Below are positions 61,901 to 64,000 of a stretch of DNA of 64,000 nt, in pieces (position 1 is the stretch's first letter; each line of letters begins with the position of its first letter). The position numbers and the translations under genes are program-made. The notes under the pieces were generated by a model. That model saw only the letters and a program-made list of their open reading frames with translations, was not told the origin of the DNA and did no database searches. This stretch comes from Coriaria nepalensis (lineage: Eukaryota; Streptophyta; Magnoliopsida; Cucurbitales; Coriariaceae), in contig CP114481.1 in assembly GCA_027186245.1 (NCBI GenBank), forward strand, positions 49,755,501-49,819,500, written 5' to 3'.

Positions 61901-64000
61901 AACCTTAAAATCATTTAAATGAGTCATTTCAAGTCAATAACTAATTTCAAAGCAATTCGAACGAATTCTATTTTTGCACTTTAAAAACAAGTTTTGTGCA
62001 TAACTTGGAAATGATCATTGCAAGGAAAGTTTGCATTCGTTTAACCTTAAAATCATTTCAATGAGTCATTTCAAGTCAATAACTAATTTCAAAACAATTC
62101 GAACTAATTCTAGTTTTGCACTACATACACAACTTTTGTTCATAACTTGCAAATGATCATCGCAAGGAAAGTGTGCATTCGTTTAACCTTAAAATCATTT
62201 CAATCAGTCATTTCAAGTCAATAACTATATTTAAAGCAATTCGAACGAATTCTATTTTTGCACTACAAAAACAAGTTTTGTGCATAACTTGCAAAAGATC
62301 ATTCCAAGGAAAGTGTGCATTCTTTTAACCTTAAAATCATTTCAATCGGTCATTTCAAGTAAATATCATATTTCAAAGCAATTCGAACGAATTCTATTTT
62401 TGCACTACAAACACAACTTTTGTGCATAACTTGCAAATGATCATTGCAAGGAAAATGTGCATTCGTTTAACCTGAAAATCATTTCAATGAGTCATTTCAA
62501 GTCAATAACTAATTTCAAAGCAATTCGACCGAATTCTATTTTTGCACTACAGACACAACTTTTGTGCATAACTTGCAAATGATCATCGCAAGGAAATTGT
62601 GCATTCGTTTAACCTTAAAATCATTTAAATGAGTCATTTCAAGTCAATAACTAATTTCGAAGCAATTCGAACGAATTCTATTTTTGCACTACAAACACAA
62701 CTTTTGTGCATAACTTGCAAATGATCATCGCAAGGAAAGTGTGCATTCGTTTAACCTTAAAATCATTTCAATCAGTCATTTCAAGTCAATAACTAATTTC
62801 AAAGCAATTCGAACGAATTCTATTTTCGCACTACAAAAACAAGTTTTGTGCATAACTTGCAAATGATCATTCCAAGGAAAGTGTGCATTCTTTTAACTTT
62901 AAAATCATTTCAATCAGTCATTTCAAGTGAATATCATATTTCAAAGCAATTCGAACGAATTCTATTTTTGCACTACAAACACAACTTTTGTGCATAACTT
63001 GCAAATGATCATTGCAAGGAAAGTGTGCATTCGTTTAACCTTAAAATCATTTCAATGAGTCATTTCAAGTCAATAACTTATTTCAAAGCAATTCGAACGA
63101 ATTCTAGTTTTGCACTACAAACACAACTTTTGTGCATAACTTGCAAATGATCATCGCAAGGAAAGTGTGCATTCGTTTAACCTTAAAATCATTTAAATTA
63201 GTCATTTCAAGTCAATAACTAATTTCAAAGCAATTCGAACGAATTCTATTTTTCCATTTTAAAAACAAGTTTTGTGCATAACTTGCAAATGATCATTGCA
63301 AGGAAAGTGTGCATTCGTTTAACCTTAAAATCATTTAAATGAGTCATTTCAAGTCAATAACTAATTTCAAAGCAATTCGAACGAATTCTATTCTTGCACT
63401 TTAAAAACAAGTTTTGTGCATAACTTGCAAATGATCATTCCAAGGAAAGTGTGCATTCGTTTAAAATTAAAATCATTTCAATGAGTCATTTCAAGTAAAT
63501 AACTTATTTCAAAGCAAGTCGAACGAATTCTAGTTTTGCACTATAGACACAACTTTTGTGCATAACTTGCAAATTACCATTGCAAGGAAAGTGTGCATTC
63601 GTTTAACCTTAAAATCATTTTAATGAGTCATTTCAAGTCAATAACTAATTTCGAAGCAATTCGAACGAATTCTATTTTTGCACTACAAACACAACTTCTG
63701 TCCATAACTTGCAAATGATCATCGCAGGGAAAGTGTGCATTCGTTTAACCTTAAAATCATTTCAATCAGTCATTTCAAGTCAATAACTTATTTCAAAGCA
63801 ATTCGAACGAATTCTAGTTTTGCACTACAAACACAACTTTTGTGCATAACTTGCAAATGATCATCGCAAGGAAAGTGTGCATTCGTTTAACCTTAAAATC
63901 ATTTAAATTAGTCATTTCAAGTCAATAACTAATTTCAAAGCAATTCGAACGAATTCTATTTTTCCATTTTAAAAACAGGTTTTGTGCATAACTTGCAAAT
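59000..64000 (+). repeat. Domain C: CACTTTAAAAACAAG monomers with 23-mer spacing
   Basis: Several monomers here read GCACTTTAAAAACAAG or CCATTTTAAAAACAAG in place of GCACTACAAAAACAAG. The series at about 59.9-60.47 kb (TTCCACTTTAAAAAC, TTCTTGCACTTT, GCAAATTACCATTGC at 60,305, CTTCTGTCCATAAC) recurs at 63.2-63.7 kb (GCAAATTACC at 63,570), offset 3,265, which is 23 monomers minus the one-base deletion near 61,100. The last 0.7 kb starts to repeat again at 710 bp (five monomers; GAATTCTATTTTTCC at 63,241 and 63,951). Confidence 0.8.

Larger units (their letters stand above)
1..64000 (+). repeat. 142-bp satellite DNA tandem array, about 451 monomers
   Basis: The whole window is a head-to-tail array of one 142-bp monomer. 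Numbering from the EcoRI-like GAATTC as base 1, the majority monomer reads GAATTCTAG, then TTTTGCAC, then TTTTGTGCATAACTTGC, then ATGATCATTGCAAGG, then GTGTGCATTCGTTTAACC, then TCATTTCAATGAGTCATT, and ends with AAAGCAATTCGAAC. GC is about 32%. The GAATTC landmark recurs every 142 bp (for example 87, 229, 513, 655, 1933), with a total drift of only -36 bp over 64 kb. All copies face the same way. Tandem arrays of this size and base composition are known from centromeric and other heterochromatin; a centromeric role here is inference. I do not recognise the family or species. Confidence 0.98.

Noticed and set aside
1..64000. CRISPR array
   Set aside because: Repeat units are contiguous with no unique spacers, and the period of 142 bp with graded divergence is satellite-like.
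1..64000. A 71-bp basic unit with 142 bp as its dimer
   Set aside because: The two halves of the monomer do not align beyond short ATTTCAA and TGCA words.
1..64000. Embedded transposon, inverted segment or telomere repeat
   Set aside because: The GAATTC landmark and monomer order run through the whole window in one orientation with all register shifts accounted for, leaving no room for foreign sequence. No TTAGGG- or TTTAGGG-type run was seen.
1..64000. Bacterial or phage origin
   Set aside because: Sixty-four kilobases of gene-free 142-bp tandem repeat with HOR structure has no counterpart in prokaryotic genomes known to me.

Overview
The window is one uninterrupted block of eukaryotic satellite DNA. 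From base 1 to base 64,000 it is a head-to-tail tandem array of a 142-bp, AT-rich monomer. The majority monomer I wrote out by eye has 46 G/C in 142 bases, about 32% GC. About 451 monomers are present, all in the same orientation. I found no gene, transposon, tRNA, rRNA, telomere repeat, inversion or unique-sequence gap. This is typical of centromeric or pericentromeric (or knob/subtelomeric) heterochromatin in a plant or animal. I do not recognise the monomer family and cannot name the species.

The array is strongly ordered. Nearly every long-range similarity lies at an exact multiple of 142 bp, so it is built of higher-order repeats (HORs) made by in-register unequal exchange. The clearest is a 24-monomer HOR of 3,408 bp present three times in tandem (about 9.9-20.1 kb). 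Others are 13-mers (1,845-1,846 bp, 6.5-9.8 kb), a 7-mer pair (994 bp, 21.3-23.1 kb), a 17-mer pair (2,414 bp, 24.9-29.6 kb), a 9-mer pair (1,278 bp, 37.05-39.6 kb), blocks recurring at 18, 19 and 29 monomers (43-55 kb), an 8-mer pair (1,136 bp, 49.8-52 kb) and a 23-mer spacing (59.9-63.7 kb). Shorter 2-mer, 3-mer, 4-mer and 5-mer duplications are nested inside.

Monomer subtypes divide the window into three domains. Domain A (1 to about 31 kb) carries subtypes marked by GGAGAGTG plus TTCATAAC, and many AACGTTTTTC monomers. Domain B (about 31-59 kb) carries GTCCATT with ATTTAAATGAG, CTATTAACC with TTTCCAGTC, and GGTCATCGC monomers. Domain C (about 59-64 kb) is marked by CACTTTAAAAACAAG.

The array is rich in substitutions and poor in indels. 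Following the GAATTC landmark through the window gives a net drift of -36 bp, which I can account for completely: one 31-bp deletion at about 5,780, one 10-bp duplication at about 29,290 and fifteen single-base deletions. The most informative local events are a gene-conversion-like patch at 14,226-14,441, the microhomology deletion at 5,780, the 10-bp duplication, and a single-base-deletion lineage found at seven sites between 34.7 and 58.2 kb.

Every short open reading frame is a by-product of the repeat. 142 is not divisible by 3, so the reading frame shifts by one at each monomer, and nearly all the frames open at TTG or GTG. I annotate no coding sequence.
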